64,000 bases of DNA from Chlamydiota bacterium (GTDB lineage Bacteria; Chlamydiota; Chlamydiia; Chlamydiales; Rhabdochlamydiaceae): positions 16,567 through 80,566 of the forward strand of contig JAPLSW010000050.1 of assembly GCA_026398435.1 (NCBI GenBank), given 5' to 3'. The notes under the pieces are model-generated. The model searched no databases, was not told the DNA's origin, and saw only the letters and a program-made list of their open reading frames with translations. Below are positions 16,169 to 27,736 of the stretch, one piece after another. Position 1 is the stretch's first letter; each line of letters starts with the position of its first letter. Position numbers and translations under genes: made by a program.

Positions 16169-17292
16169 GTAAAGACCACTATTACGATTTTGAAGAAGAG
16201 TTCCATTCCCCAAGTGAGAGAAAGCTCGCGCGAAATGAGCGGAAGATCGCAGTAGAAAAAGACAGGTCAAAATACAAAAAGACAGATGCAGATCAACGAA
16301 AAAAAAATGACGCTCTAAAACAAGAAGACTTTTCTCACCTCACAAGAGGAAGAATCTTAGCAATTAACCCTGAAGGAATCTTTGTTGATGCCACCGGTCA
16401 AAATTGGATCTGTCAGCTCAAAGGAACTCTTAAACAGGAAAAAAGCCGACTTAAAAACTTAGTTGCTGTCGGTGATTTTGTCCTTTTTGAAAAAAAGGAC
16501 AATGGCACAGGGTCTATTTGCCATGTAGAAGAAAGACGCTCTATCCTATCTCGCGCTGATAACCTACTCCGAAGGAAACAGCAACTAATTGCAGTTAACA
16601 TCGATCAAGTAATCATCACCTGCTCTGTGGTATTCCCAGCACTAAAGCCCCACCTTGTCGATAGATATGTGATTGCGACGTTAAAAGGAAATATGACCCC
16701 GATCATTGCGATTAATAAAATTGACCTGCTTAAAGAAAATCCCGATATAGATCCTGTAACACTTGAAGTAGAAGCCTACATGTACAAGGAATTTTTAAAG
16801 GCCTATTCAGCCCTTGGAATCCCTGTAGTTTCTTTGAGTATCCATACAGGGGAAGGACTCCCTGAGCTGAAAGCTCTTATGCATGGAAAAACATCTGTTT
16901 TTTCAGGTCAATCAGGAGTCGGAAAATCCTCTCTTATCAATGCAATGACGGGATCTTCCTTGAAAACAGGCGCTGTTGTCGGCAAGACAAATAAAGGTTC
17001 TCATACTACGACAACAACACACCTTGTTCCGATCGAGGGGGAAGGGTTTTGCATTGATACACCTGGCATCAAAAGCTTCGGTATTTGGGATCTTGAAGAA
17101 AAAAATCTGCAAGCATACTACCCCGAATTTTTTCCCTTTGCAGAAAAATGCAAGTTCCCTGATTGCTCTCACCGCAATGAGCCGGATTGCGCTGTGAAAA
17201 AAGCGGTAGAAGAAGAAAAAATTTCCGAGTTGAGATTTGCCTCCTATTGTGCTTTACTTGCAAGTCTTGCAGAAGAACACCGTAACCGTTAG
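16165..17292 (+). CDS. rsgA: ribosome small-subunit-dependent GTPase A (RsgA)
   Basis: Late-stage 30S assembly GTPase. It begins with TTG overlapping the upstream TGA (TTGA), supported by AAGAGG nine bases upstream. The circularly permuted G domain is evident: G4 INKIDLL precedes G1 GQSGVGKSSL (~249-258) and G3 DTPGIKSFG. A zinc knuckle (CKFPDCSHRNEPDC) lies near residues 328-342. An OB-fold precedes the GTPase domain. The first ~55 residues are an unusual charged extension. It is in an operon with the methyltransferase upstream and eno downstream. Confidence 0.95.
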   Translation: MSKDHYYDFEEEFHSPSERKLARNERKIAVEKDRSKYKKTDADQRKKNDALKQEDFSHLTRGRILAINPEGIFVDATGQNWICQLKGTLKQEKSRLKNLVAVGDFVLFEKKDNGTGSICHVEERRSILSRADNLLRRKQQLIAVNIDQVIITCSVVFPALKPHLVDRYVIATLKGNMTPIIAINKIDLLKENPDIDPVTLEVEAYMYKEFLKAYSALGIPVVSLSIHTGEGLPELKALMHGKTSVFSGQSGVGKSSLINAMTGSSLKTGAVVGKTNKGSHTTTTTHLVPIEGEGFCIDTPGIKSFGIWDLEEKNLQAYYPEFFPFAEKCKFPDCSHRNEPDCAVKKAVEEEKISELRFASYCALLASLAEEHRNR

Positions 17293-19694
<2,402 letters not shown>

Positions 19695-19705
19695 TTTTCC
19701 TCTAC

Positions 19706-21634
19706 TTAAGGTGAAAAGAGCGAATCTAACGCCTCTCCAAAATGTTGATGAATAATTGATAAACTAAATGGGATATTATCTTCTTCTTCATTTTTAGTCG
19801 CAATAATATGTAATGCTCGAGAATGAAATATATCTTGTTTATTATCAAATTGAGCAATTAATTTTTGAGAACCATTATGAATAAAAAATTCATAGGGAGA
19901 TCTCCCTGCATTATATCTCGCTCCAATAACAAAGGGCCACGGCTTATCAGTAAATATACTATGCCCTTGCAAGACATCCTGAAAACAATCCTCCCCTATA
20001 AGATAATGAAGTATGGAAGGGAAGATATCCATGTGAGAGCTAACAACCTTAGAAGAAACCTCAGAATTCACCTCCCCAGAGCCCATCTTATAATACAAAG
20101 GAACGTTAAGTTGAGGTTTCGTTAAATCAGTTGCATGAAATAAATGGCCATATTCATAAAACTCCTCTCCATGATCTCCAGTAAAAACGATAATAGAGTC
20201 CTCATACAAAGATTTAGCCTTAAGGGTATCTACAACTTTTTCAAAAAGAGAATCGACATAATGGATTGCATTACGATAGCGATTTTGAATTTTCTCAATA
20301 TTTTTTTGAGAGACAGCGGCTTCTAAATAATTGATCTGCTCATCTATCGGGGTAAAAAGAGGGGGCGCGTCCTGGGGCCAGCTATAGCCGAAATGGGTTG
20401 AATCCAGAAAGACGATAAAAACCCTTCCGCCAGATCTCTCCCCTTTATTAATATCCGCGCATAGCGCATCAATTGCCATAGCATCTGCCTGCCAAGGGGC
20501 AGTAGCATCATCCATAGCACAACACTTGCCTTTGTCAAGCAAGTAGCTATTTTCCCCAAAAAGCATTTCATCCATCTGATAGAAAGAAAGTCGACTTCCA
20601 GAGTACATCTGGATTTCGTATCCCATTTTTTTAAGGAGCAAAAGAGGGACGCTTCCCTTTTTCCACTGATCTACTTGGTAGTTTGAAAAGTGAAAGGGTA
20701 GTAGTGAATAGAAAAGAGAAAACCAAGAAAATTGTGTTGCATTGGCATTGGACATGGCTAAGGGAAAATGGATGGATTCACAGCGAAATTGACTGAGCGC
20801 CGGAGCGACTTGCTCTGTGATAAAATCTTCCCTTAGGCTTTCTGCAATGAAAAGAAAAATATCGGGTTTTCTCTGCAATGAAAAGGGGCGAGAATCAAGC
20901 TCTGCAAAACAGTCCTTATCTTTCCACGGGTCTTTTAAACACCCATCAACAAGCAAAACCTCATGCTCCGGAGGGAAAAAAGTAGTTTTCCAAGGAAGGG
21001 CCTTTTGGTACCTTATGGAAGTGCTTTCATGGGCAAAAGGGGAGAAAATTGAGTCCCAGACAAATAAGAAAAAAAAGGCTCCGACAGAGCAGCTAACAGC
21101 GAGCCTTCGTGAAAAATAGATCGGTTTTTTCTTAGAAAAATGATCGAGCAAGCGATATAACCATAGCCCCGCATAGAGAATAGCGCCAAAAAATAAAGCG
21201 GTTAATCCCCAAGTAGAAAGGGGGATGCTTGTAGCCTTAAGTAACTCTATAAAATTCCCTGCGGTTTCCTCTGAAACAAACTCTATTCCATACCAAATAG
21301 AAATATCAATTAATCTTTCTAAAAAGAAATCAACGACTTGAGCGAGTAAAAACAAATAGCCTGCAAGTAGAAAAAAACTCTTAAATTTACGAGGGAAGTA
21401 CGACTGAATCCAAACAAAAAAACAGATAAAACCTGTAACCTCAAGAATGCACTGAGCTATGGCATACATCAAAAAGAAGTACTTAGAAAAGGAAAAAGTC
21501 GGTTCCACAAGGAATATGTGCACACCATGGATCGTGCTCAATACAGAGAGAACAAAAAAGAAAAACAGATAGTTTACGTGATGGGGTATGGGGCTAAGGA
21601 TCTTGTCCGGATCTACATCATCTTTTTCAGTCAT
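19706..21634 (-). CDS. membrane-bound sulfatase/phosphoglycerol transferase-like enzyme (alkaline phosphatase superfamily)
   Basis: 642 residues. Five hydrophobic helices in residues ~20-190 (e.g. YLFFFFVLSVLSTI, LTALFFGAILYAGLWLY) anchor a large outer domain. Metal-site landmarks of the superfamily are DIFLFIAESLREDFI (the usual nucleophile is Thr or Ser at this place), VFIVFLDSTHFGY, and VFTGDHGEEFYEYGHLFHA. This layout is shared by LtaS, YejM/PbgA and phosphoethanolamine transferases, so a role in envelope lipid modification is likely, but the substrate is unknown. Confidence 0.85.
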   Translation of the reverse strand: MTEKDDVDPDKILSPIPHHVNYLFFFFVLSVLSTIHGVHIFLVEPTFSFSKYFFLMYAIAQCILEVTGFICFFVWIQSYFPRKFKSFFLLAGYLFLLAQVVDFFLERLIDISIWYGIEFVSEETAGNFIELLKATSIPLSTWGLTALFFGAILYAGLWLYRLLDHFSKKKPIYFSRRLAVSCSVGAFFFLFVWDSIFSPFAHESTSIRYQKALPWKTTFFPPEHEVLLVDGCLKDPWKDKDCFAELDSRPFSLQRKPDIFLFIAESLREDFITEQVAPALSQFRCESIHFPLAMSNANATQFSWFSLFYSLLPFHFSNYQVDQWKKGSVPLLLLKKMGYEIQMYSGSRLSFYQMDEMLFGENSYLLDKGKCCAMDDATAPWQADAMAIDALCADINKGERSGGRVFIVFLDSTHFGYSWPQDAPPLFTPIDEQINYLEAAVSQKNIEKIQNRYRNAIHYVDSLFEKVVDTLKAKSLYEDSIIVFTGDHGEEFYEYGHLFHATDLTKPQLNVPLYYKMGSGEVNSEVSSKVVSSHMDIFPSILHYLIGEDCFQDVLQGHSIFTDKPWPFVIGARYNAGRSPYEFFIHNGSQKLIAQFDNKQDIFHSRALHIIATKNEEEDNIPFSLSIIHQHFGEALDSLFSP

Positions 21635-21724
21635 GATAACAAAGGCACATGTATTCCGATGTGACCTCCTCCCTTCTAACTAGCTTTATCAGTATGAGCG
21701 GTATCTGGTCAATGACTATTGAAA

Positions 21725-21763
21725 AACAAGAAAGCGACTCGTCCTCTTAAGAGGACAAGTCAC
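21725..21763 (-). terminator. rho-independent terminator after the 421-aa secreted protein
   Basis: On the minus strand a stem around the palindrome GTCCTCTTAAGAGGAC, extended by GACT/AGTC and G-U pairs to about 15 bp, is followed by CTTTCTTGTTTTT. It sits 12 bases after the stop at 21775 and separates that gene from the sulfatase-like gene. Confidence 0.7.
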
Positions 21764-21774
21764 TGATAAAATAC

Positions 21775-23040
21775 TTAGATAAAATGCTTCATTAGCCCTT
21801 CATAATCGCCCTTATTAATGAAATCCTCTACGACAACAGGATTTGCATTTATCTGCGAAGAAAAGCCAGGAACATAGGGAAGCAGCTGTCCTTTTTTTGA
21901 TTCTTCTTTCATTCTATCTTTAAATCCATCCACAAAACTAGACCATTTAAAATGGTTCTTGCTGATTGAATGGAGACACTTACGCAAATGAGAATCTGCG
22001 CATATGTATCCTAAAAAGCGCAAAGGATGAACAGGTCGTATCTGCTTACCTTTTTTCTCTAAAGACTTTTTCTCAAGTAGCAGCTGAAAAACGTTATTAT
22101 CAGCCATTGTAGTAAGAATCTTCTTTATAGATTTCTTATCAGAATCTGTGAGGCGGAGCTGATTATATTGCTCGATTGAGGCGCTATTTTGATCCATCAG
22201 TCCACGCTTCAACACGGCAAATCCTCTTTCATTCTTATTTTCAGAGGTAGATAGCATTTCTAAAAGGTTGCTACTAAGAATCTCCTCTTCATCTTCCTCT
22301 AGATCTGCAGGTGATATTGTTTCAAGAATCTTATTTCTTGGCTCAAAATAGGAAAATAAAGCGTAGGTAACTTCATCGAGCCTGATATGGCGAATAATTT
22401 CAGAAGATGCTTGGATAAATTCAGCAAAAGGAATGGCCGGATTATCTTGCAAATATTCCTTTTCGAAATAACAGTAACTGAAATATTCATCTTCTGTTTT
22501 ATCATCTTTTAACAGCTCTAGCACAAACCCTAAAGACAAGCTACGAACTTCTACAAACTCGTCATGGGGAATCCTTTCAGTTAAAAGCACTTGCAACTGC
22601 TCTTCTAAATAATCTAGTATTTGCGCTTCTTCTTTCAACTGGTAACTCAGCTGAAGAGATACAAATGAAGGACTAAAATGGAGATCGTCCGTATAGACAT
22701 CATAATTAATAAATGCCTCTTTAACTAATTCTTCCAGTCTAGCTTTCCCAATAGATTCTGCAAGGATCATCGTCCATCTTTTTTTTATACTTTCAACGTC
22801 TGTAACAGGAATTTCATCCGGCTCATACGTTAAGAAAAGCTCCCCATCCTGAATACTCATTCCTTCTGCATTTAGAAATGAAGTTTTTACAGGGGCTTGA
22901 TACCCAACCTTATTTTCTTTACTAAGTCTTAGCGATTTCCCCTTTAAAGAAGACGCAAATCCTTTGCTATCTTCCTCTGCTTGTGTAAAAGCTACCAAAA
23001 ACACTGATGAGAGTAGAGCAATCCAATTTAATCTGATCAT
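21775..23040 (-). CDS. hypothetical secreted protein, 421 aa
   Basis: A signal peptide (LNWIALLSSVFLVAFTQAEE) precedes a mostly helical acidic protein without cysteines typical of disulfide-rich envelope proteins. Segments such as KKRWTMILAESIGKARLEEL and DYLEEQLQVLLTERI suggest coiled or helical bundles. I do not recognise the family. The start is consistent with an AAAGGGGG site about seven bases before the ATG. It has its own terminator, so probably forms a single-gene unit. Confidence 0.7.
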   Translation of the reverse strand: MIRLNWIALLSSVFLVAFTQAEEDSKGFASSLKGKSLRLSKENKVGYQAPVKTSFLNAEGMSIQDGELFLTYEPDEIPVTDVESIKKRWTMILAESIGKARLEELVKEAFINYDVYTDDLHFSPSFVSLQLSYQLKEEAQILDYLEEQLQVLLTERIPHDEFVEVRSLSLGFVLELLKDDKTEDEYFSYCYFEKEYLQDNPAIPFAEFIQASSEIIRHIRLDEVTYALFSYFEPRNKILETISPADLEEDEEEILSSNLLEMLSTSENKNERGFAVLKRGLMDQNSASIEQYNQLRLTDSDKKSIKKILTTMADNNVFQLLLEKKSLEKKGKQIRPVHPLRFLGYICADSHLRKCLHSISKNHFKWSSFVDGFKDRMKEESKKGQLLPYVPGFSSQINANPVVVEDFINKGDYEGLMKHFI

Positions 23041-23245
23041 AAAAATCCCCCTTTGCTATTCGTAAAAAAGGGTTATAAGTAAAATCTTTATTTCCCTCAA
23101 GAGATATTCAATAGCAATCAGCTTACGATCAACAAGTTAATTTCATGTTTATGAACTTTCTTAAAAATTAACATTTACAATAAGTCGGAAAAGATTATTT
23201 ATAAAGAATTAGAGATCGAATTAAACTAACTATGCGGAGGCCCAA

Positions 23246-23656
23246 ATGAAATCAACGGTCTTTCTATTTGGAGAAGCGGAAAAAGGTGACTATTGCACTC
23301 CCCATCTCTGTAGATCTCTTCCACAACTCGCTGATACTTTTGGTAATCCCCCAAAAGAAACTCTAGGACTTTTTTATGCAGTACAAACCCTGCTTTTCAA
23401 TCGAGATCTTGTTTTTTTTCGGGTAAAAGAAGAAGGATATAGCATCCAAGACTACCGTAAAGGACTTCGTCTTTTACAGGTTAAAGAAGCGATTCCCCTA
23501 CTTAGCGCAATCTATATACCGGGTATTGGAGACGCAGAATTTATAGAAGAGGCAAGCGCGGTATGTCACATTCATAAAAGCCTTCTTATCATTACACAAA
23601 AAGATCTCTATGACTACCTAACAGCGCTTCCCTCTATTGATCCAACAAAGAACTAA
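23246..23656 (+). CDS. conserved hypothetical protein, 136 aa
   Basis: A small soluble protein beginning KSTVFLFGEAEKGDY, with a good GGAGG site seven bases upstream. LLSAIYIPGIGDAEFIEEA and HKSLLIITQKDLYDYLT give an alternating beta-alpha pattern. No known domain is recognised. Its stop overlaps the convergent peroxiredoxin stop by four bases. Confidence 0.65.
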   Translation: MKSTVFLFGEAEKGDYCTPHLCRSLPQLADTFGNPPKETLGLFYAVQTLLFNRDLVFFRVKEEGYSIQDYRKGLRLLQVKEAIPLLSAIYIPGIGDAEFIEEASAVCHIHKSLLIITQKDLYDYLTALPSIDPTKN

Positions 23657-24240
23657 TTATGAAAATAGGTACTTAACCCTTCAGCGGTCGGTGTCATGCT
23701 TTTACTACCTGATCTCCAGTTAGCAGGGCATACTTCCCCATTTTTCTCATGATAAATAATAGCATCGAGAGTTCTTAACGCCTCTTCTACCGATCTTCCT
23801 ATAGGAAGATCATTGATGAGCTGATGGCGTACAATCCCTAGCTTATCGATGATATAAAGACCTCTATAGGCAATGCCATCTTCTTCTTTAAGAACCTGAT
23901 AGCTTTTTGCAATCGTCTTATTGAGATCTGATACCAAAGGATAAGTAACCCCTTCAATTCCCCCTTTACTCTTCGGGGTGCCAAGCCACGCTAAGTGGGA
24001 ATAGCAACTATCTATAGAGCAGCCGACAACTTCTGCATTCCGGCTTTTAAAATCAGCGAGCCTTTCTTGAAAAGCATGCAGCTCTGTAGGACAGACAAAC
24101 GTGAAATCGAGCGGATAAAAAAAGAAGACAATATATTTACCAAGATAATCTCTTAAGGAAAAGTCCGATTGAATTTTTCCTTCAGCTACAGCTTGTACAG
24201 AAAACTGAGGCGCTATTTTACCAATAAGTATGTGTGACAT
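23653..24240 (-). CDS. 2-Cys peroxiredoxin (AhpC/TSA family)
   Basis: Reduces hydroperoxides in the cytoplasm. The peroxidatic Cys is in FYPLDFTFVCPTELHAF (residue ~51) and the resolving Cys in GEVCPANW near 170, giving a typical 2-Cys enzyme of 195 residues. Two adjacent ATGs exist (24243, 24240); GGAGG is one base from the first and four from the second, so I chose the second. No dedicated AhpF reductase is adjacent, so thioredoxin is the likely electron donor. Confidence 0.93.
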   Translation of the reverse strand: MSHILIGKIAPQFSVQAVAEGKIQSDFSLRDYLGKYIVFFFYPLDFTFVCPTELHAFQERLADFKSRNAEVVGCSIDSCYSHLAWLGTPKSKGGIEGVTYPLVSDLNKTIAKSYQVLKEEDGIAYRGLYIIDKLGIVRHQLINDLPIGRSVEEALRTLDAIIYHEKNGEVCPANWRSGSKSMTPTAEGLSTYFHN

Positions 24241-24255
24241 CATTCCTCCAAAAAT

Positions 24256-24888
24256 TTAAGAAAATCGTTTCTCTGCGTCTTTCATCCAAGACTCTTGAGC
24301 GATGCTCGTGCTCCCTCCGTGACCCGGATAGACTTTGGTATCTCCAGGAAGATTAGACAAGATAAGTAGGGACTCCCACATCCGAGAAGGCTCAGAGGTT
24401 GGAAGGTCTACCCTTCCCATGCATCCCCGAAATAAAGTATCTCCAGAAATGAGTGTTTTTTCTTCAGGGATATAGAAACAGATACATCCGGGGCTATGGC
24501 CCGGAGTATGAATGACCTGAATCTGCATATTGCCAAGAGTTAGGATCTCTGTGCCTTCTAAGATTTGATCAGGAATGACCCCTTCTATAGGAAAATACAG
24601 AGAGAGGCCATCAGAACCTGGATGCTCCACATTGCCGACATCTTCTCTATGCACCACAACAGGGCAACCAAACTTTTTTTTAAGCTCTGCCAGATCCGCT
24701 ATATGATCCCAATGGGAATGGGTAAGAACTATTTTTTCGACAGAGAGCCCTTCAAGGTTTATCTCAGCAATAAGCTCCTCTGCACAGTCTTTTGGAGCAT
24801 CGATGATCCAAGCCTTTTTAGTATCGGTGCATGCCAAGATATAGGCGTTAGTTTCAACAGGTCCTGCAGGAAAAACGCTTATCATCAT
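24256..24888 (-). CDS. MBL-fold metallo-hydrolase (glyoxalase II-like)
   Basis: About 210 residues. The zinc motif LTHSHWDHIADL, then HTPGHSPGCICFY, SGDTLFRGCMGRVD and VYPGHGGSTS follow the glyoxalase II / YcbL order. Candidate substrates are S-lactoylglutathione or related thioesters, or persulfides; the short length lacks the full glyoxalase II helical domain and favours the YcbL group. An upstream ATG at 24918 would place the start inside the tRNA gene, so the ATG pair at 24888/24885 is preferred. It is 12 bases upstream of the peroxiredoxin on the same strand, suggesting a detoxification pair. Confidence 0.85.
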   Translation of the reverse strand: MMISVFPAGPVETNAYILACTDTKKAWIIDAPKDCAEELIAEINLEGLSVEKIVLTHSHWDHIADLAELKKKFGCPVVVHREDVGNVEHPGSDGLSLYFPIEGVIPDQILEGTEILTLGNMQIQVIHTPGHSPGCICFYIPEEKTLISGDTLFRGCMGRVDLPTSEPSRMWESLLILSNLPGDTKVYPGHGGSTSIAQESWMKDAEKRFS

Positions 24889-24913
24889 AGATATGTAAAG
24901 GGGGTAAAATGAT

Positions 24914-24987
24914 TGCACCGGAGAGGATTCGAACCTCTGGCCTCACGGTTCGTAGCCGTGTGCTCTATCCAGCTGAGCTACCAGTGC
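24914..24987 (-). tRNA. tRNA-Arg (anticodon ACG)
   Basis: The minus strand folds into a full cloverleaf of 74 bases: acceptor GCACTGG pairing with CCGGTGC (one G-U), D arm AGCTCAGCTGGATAGAGC, anticodon stem CACGG/CCGTG with loop CTACGAA, and T arm AGAGGTTCGAATCCTCT. The discriminator is A and CCA is not encoded. Anticodon ACG (read with inosine) decodes CGU/CGC/CGA arginine codons. Confidence 0.97.
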
Positions 24988-25082
24988 ATGAGGCCACCCA
25001 TCATCACAATAAAGAGGTTTTTTGCCAAGGGTTTTTCCAGGATTTGATCTCTTTAACGAGATAAAGAAATTTATATGCTAAT

Positions 25083-26303
25083 TTAACGGTACCACAAAGG
25101 AATAGTCTTTAAATGCTTTTCTATGGCACTTTTTAGCTCCTTTTCCAAAGGGAGATCTTTTACCGTTTTCCATGCCTCTGAAAATTTTTGAACCGTTTCT
25201 TGCACGGTATCTACTACCAGTTTTTCAGAAAGGTCCACTTTTGAAGCAAATCTCTTAAATTCATCAAGAGTCAGCGAAGAAAACTCTTTATTATCTACGA
25301 AATTTAAAGCCAGCCTATCCTCCGGCAAATAGAGTATTGTGGAAACAAAATCGTAAGCTGGGGCAAGTTCTACCTTATTTCCTTCCCTGTAGATAAGAGA
25401 CCAGTTTTTAAGATGCATATCTCCATTGCCAATCAGAGCATTAAAAACAAAACGTTTAATAAACTCTGCAATCCCGGCACTCCCTACCTCTCTCGAAATT
25501 ACCTCAGCTATGTTACGGTAATTTGCTTTGTCATACTTTTTTTCAGGATAGACTCCGAATACTTGCGCAAAATCTTCAATATGAACTTTATCCCCATTGT
25601 CTTTCCTATCGAACCTTTTAATAACAAACGCACTATTCCCTAGCTTTTCAAATCCTTTAGGAAGTCCTTGAAGCTCTTCAATTTTTCTGAGCATTGTAGG
25701 AGGAACATCGATCCCAACCATTCTTGCTAGCTCCATCATGGTATACTCATTTTCTGGAACTCCTCGGAAGCTTGTATGTGGCAGCTTAATTATCCAGTCG
25801 CCTCCAACGCCATCTACAGGTATCACCAAACCATGATCCATTTTTTCTATAGCTGAAAATTTAAGCTGAACACCTGCTAAAGAAAAATGAAAGACAGGAT
25901 CCTTACTTTTCTCCTCTTTTAACAAGGTATTAATAGAAGGAAAAACTCCTCCATTTTTATCATAATCTTGGATGGTAAGAGCTCCGGGCAAATCGGAACC
26001 AAGAGAGCTTAGAAGAGAAAATTCATGCACAGGATTGATACCAGCTCGTTTTGCCAGATATTCTCGTAAATCTCCTTCCGGCAGAAGATTCGAGAAAAAA
26101 GGAGGAAGCCTAGTTCTTGTAGTTTTTACCTCAGTGATGAGCTCTCCCCAAGAGCCTTTAAAAGATAGGCTAAGGATCGGCCTGGATGGGTTATTTACGT
26201 AACCCTCATCAAAAGCAAATAGATTCTTATCCCCTGGTAAATGAGTAAGCGTTCCAATCGTGTCATTGTATAGAAGAACTTTAAGGACTTTTATTTCAGA
26301 CAT
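25083..26303 (-). CDS. HipA-family serine/threonine kinase toxin
   Basis: 406 residues from the preferred start. The N-terminal subdomain (VLLYNDTIGTLTHLPG, SLSFKGSWGEL) and FSLAGVQLKFS, which matches the HipA regulatory-serine/P-loop region, precede catalytic NALIGNGDMHLKNWS and the metal-binding APAYDFVST. E. coli HipA phosphorylates glutamyl-tRNA synthetase and causes persistence. The ATG at 26303 has GAGGA six bases upstream; the earlier ATG at 26315 lacks such a site. It overlaps the antitoxin gene by eight bases, so the pair is coupled. Confidence 0.92.
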   Translation of the reverse strand: MSEIKVLKVLLYNDTIGTLTHLPGDKNLFAFDEGYVNNPSRPILSLSFKGSWGELITEVKTTRTRLPPFFSNLLPEGDLREYLAKRAGINPVHEFSLLSSLGSDLPGALTIQDYDKNGGVFPSINTLLKEEKSKDPVFHFSLAGVQLKFSAIEKMDHGLVIPVDGVGGDWIIKLPHTSFRGVPENEYTMMELARMVGIDVPPTMLRKIEELQGLPKGFEKLGNSAFVIKRFDRKDNGDKVHIEDFAQVFGVYPEKKYDKANYRNIAEVISREVGSAGIAEFIKRFVFNALIGNGDMHLKNWSLIYREGNKVELAPAYDFVSTILYLPEDRLALNFVDNKEFSSLTLDEFKRFASKVDLSEKLVVDTVQETVQKFSEAWKTVKDLPLEKELKSAIEKHLKTIPLWYR

Positions 26304-26595
26304 CGTCTTCCTCATCTGTTAATCGATAAGCAGGAAGTGATTTCGACATGGGAGAATTACTTGATAGAGCCTGAATTGCCGGAATGAATTTCGGTGACAC
26401 AAGGACAAGTTCTAAATCTAGAGCCCTGGCTATCTGTATAAGACTCGAGGTTTGCAAGTCGACTTTCCCATTTTCTATTTTAGAAATATGGCTCTGGGGA
26501 GCTCCAACTCGCGCGCCAAGCTCTCTTTGACTTAAGCCTTTTTTCTCACGAGCCGCTTTGATATCAGCCGCTATGTCCTGAATGCAGTAAATCAT
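26296..26595 (-). CDS. HipB-like XRE-family antitoxin and repressor
   Basis: 99 residues. The helix-turn-helix KKGLSQRELGARVGAPQSHI and SKIENGKVDLQTSSLIQIAR are classic XRE features, followed by a short C-terminal extension that would contact HipA. Lies directly upstream of hipA, as in the E. coli hipBA operon, and a strong inverted repeat sits 65 bases upstream of the ATG as a candidate operator. Confidence 0.92.
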   Translation of the reverse strand: MIYCIQDIAADIKAAREKKGLSQRELGARVGAPQSHISKIENGKVDLQTSSLIQIARALDLELVLVSPKFIPAIQALSSNSPMSKSLPAYRLTDEEDDV

Positions 26596-26907
26596 ATGTC
26601 ATCCTATATCAAACCTCATAATCTATATATTACAACATATAGTATGTTACAGTCAAATCATATATTAAAGCATATCAAATAGCCAGATTGATATGCTTTA
26701 ATATATTTATGTGCCTCAGAAATAACAGGATCAAACTCTAAAGCACTAATAACCAACAATTTTTCACAATTTTCATGAGATCATGAAAATGGCCAATCTA
26801 AACTACGCAAATTCATCCCTAAAAAGTGACAAAAATCCGATCATTACACTAAGAGCTAAAATCTCCATTTCTATATAATAGCCTTTTCAAATTAACACTT
26901 TTTTTAA
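26596..26907. other. intergenic region between hipBA and the prmA-like gene
   Basis: 312 bases, very AT-rich, presumably carrying divergent promoters. It holds the 19-bp inverted repeat listed next and, closer to hipB, shorter palindromic tracts (CTATATATTACAACATATAG). Nothing else is recognisable. Confidence 0.5.
26660..26706. promoter_or_regulatory. perfect 19-bp inverted repeat, candidate HipB operator
   Basis: ATATATTAAAGCATATCAA at 26660-26678 is repeated in exact reverse complement at 26688-26706 with a nine-base spacer. HipB-type dimers bind palindromic boxes with spacers of this kind in front of their own operon. An alternative is a small mobile inverted-repeat element. Confidence 0.5.
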
Positions 26908-27708
26908 ATGAAAAAACACTACCAATTCCTAGCGAAACCCACAAGCCTTCTACAAGATGCTCAAAATGAGCTGATGGAGATAGGCCTAGAGGACCTATAT
27001 GTCATTCAAGAGGTGAATAAAGAACAGTGGCTCCTCGGCGGTACTGCCTCCAAAACTCTTCCTGAAATACTAAAGCATCTGGAGCTATCATCTATTGAAC
27101 CAGAAATTGACTGGGCTGAGCAATCAGCGCTATTTTCCCCTTATTTTTCTGAAGGGAAAATCCGTGTTCCCCTATCTGAATTTTCCTCTATTGATAAAAA
27201 ACTACTTCTTGAACCAGGAGCTGGGTTTGGGGATTTATCCCATCCGACAACAAGGCTTACGCTTAAGAATTTAAGCGAGCATGTCAAAGATGCCTATGTA
27301 TTAGATATTGGATGTGGCAGCGGCGTTTTAAGCATTGGTGCGTCTTTAATGGGCTCGTTATTTGTAAGTGGTATCGATATTGATCCTGCAGCTCTTTTAC
27401 ATGCAGAAATAAATAAGACATTGAACTCTCTTGATGATGTTGAATTTTCTATGACTCCATCGACTCATTTGGATAATGAATCTCAATGGGTAGCTCTCAT
27501 GAATATGACATTTCTAGAACAGAAAATGGCATGGGGCTCTTTAAAGGGTTACCATAGAAATATCTCGACGCTGATTGTTTCAGGTATTCTTACAGAACAA
27601 AGAGATGCTTATTTAACTTGGAGTTTTCAAAATGAGTGGAAGCTTGTAACCGAATCTGAGGAAGAAGGCTGGATCTCTTTTGTATTTATCTCTTCCTTTA
27701 AAGGTTGA
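26908..27708 (+). CDS. prmA: PrmA-like ribosomal protein L11 methyltransferase family protein
   Basis: 266 residues. LEPGAGFGDLSHPTTRLTLK and the SAM motif VLDIGCGSGVLSIGA, then GIDIDPAALLHAEIN, are PrmA hallmarks. The distal part NMTFLEQKMAW ... LIVSGILTEQRDAYL follows the family pattern (NI...L...SGIL..Q), though the usual NI is NM. The N-terminal substrate-recognition domain is diverged. No Shine-Dalgarno is obvious. It converges on putP. Confidence 0.75.
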   Translation: MKKHYQFLAKPTSLLQDAQNELMEIGLEDLYVIQEVNKEQWLLGGTASKTLPEILKHLELSSIEPEIDWAEQSALFSPYFSEGKIRVPLSEFSSIDKKLLLEPGAGFGDLSHPTTRLTLKNLSEHVKDAYVLDIGCGSGVLSIGASLMGSLFVSGIDIDPAALLHAEINKTLNSLDDVEFSMTPSTHLDNESQWVALMNMTFLEQKMAWGSLKGYHRNISTLIVSGILTEQRDAYLTWSFQNEWKLVTESEEEGWISFVFISSFKG

Positions 27709-27736
27709 AGCCTTCCTGTTTCTTTTACCGGCTATA

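Noticed and set aside
24889..24918. Upstream ATG start for the metallo-hydrolase
   Set aside because: It would lie inside the tRNA-Arg gene and adds residues outside the family; the ATG at 24888 is better.
26296..26315. hipA start at the first ATG (26315)
   Set aside because: No ribosome binding site; the next ATG at 26303 has GAGGA at the proper distance.
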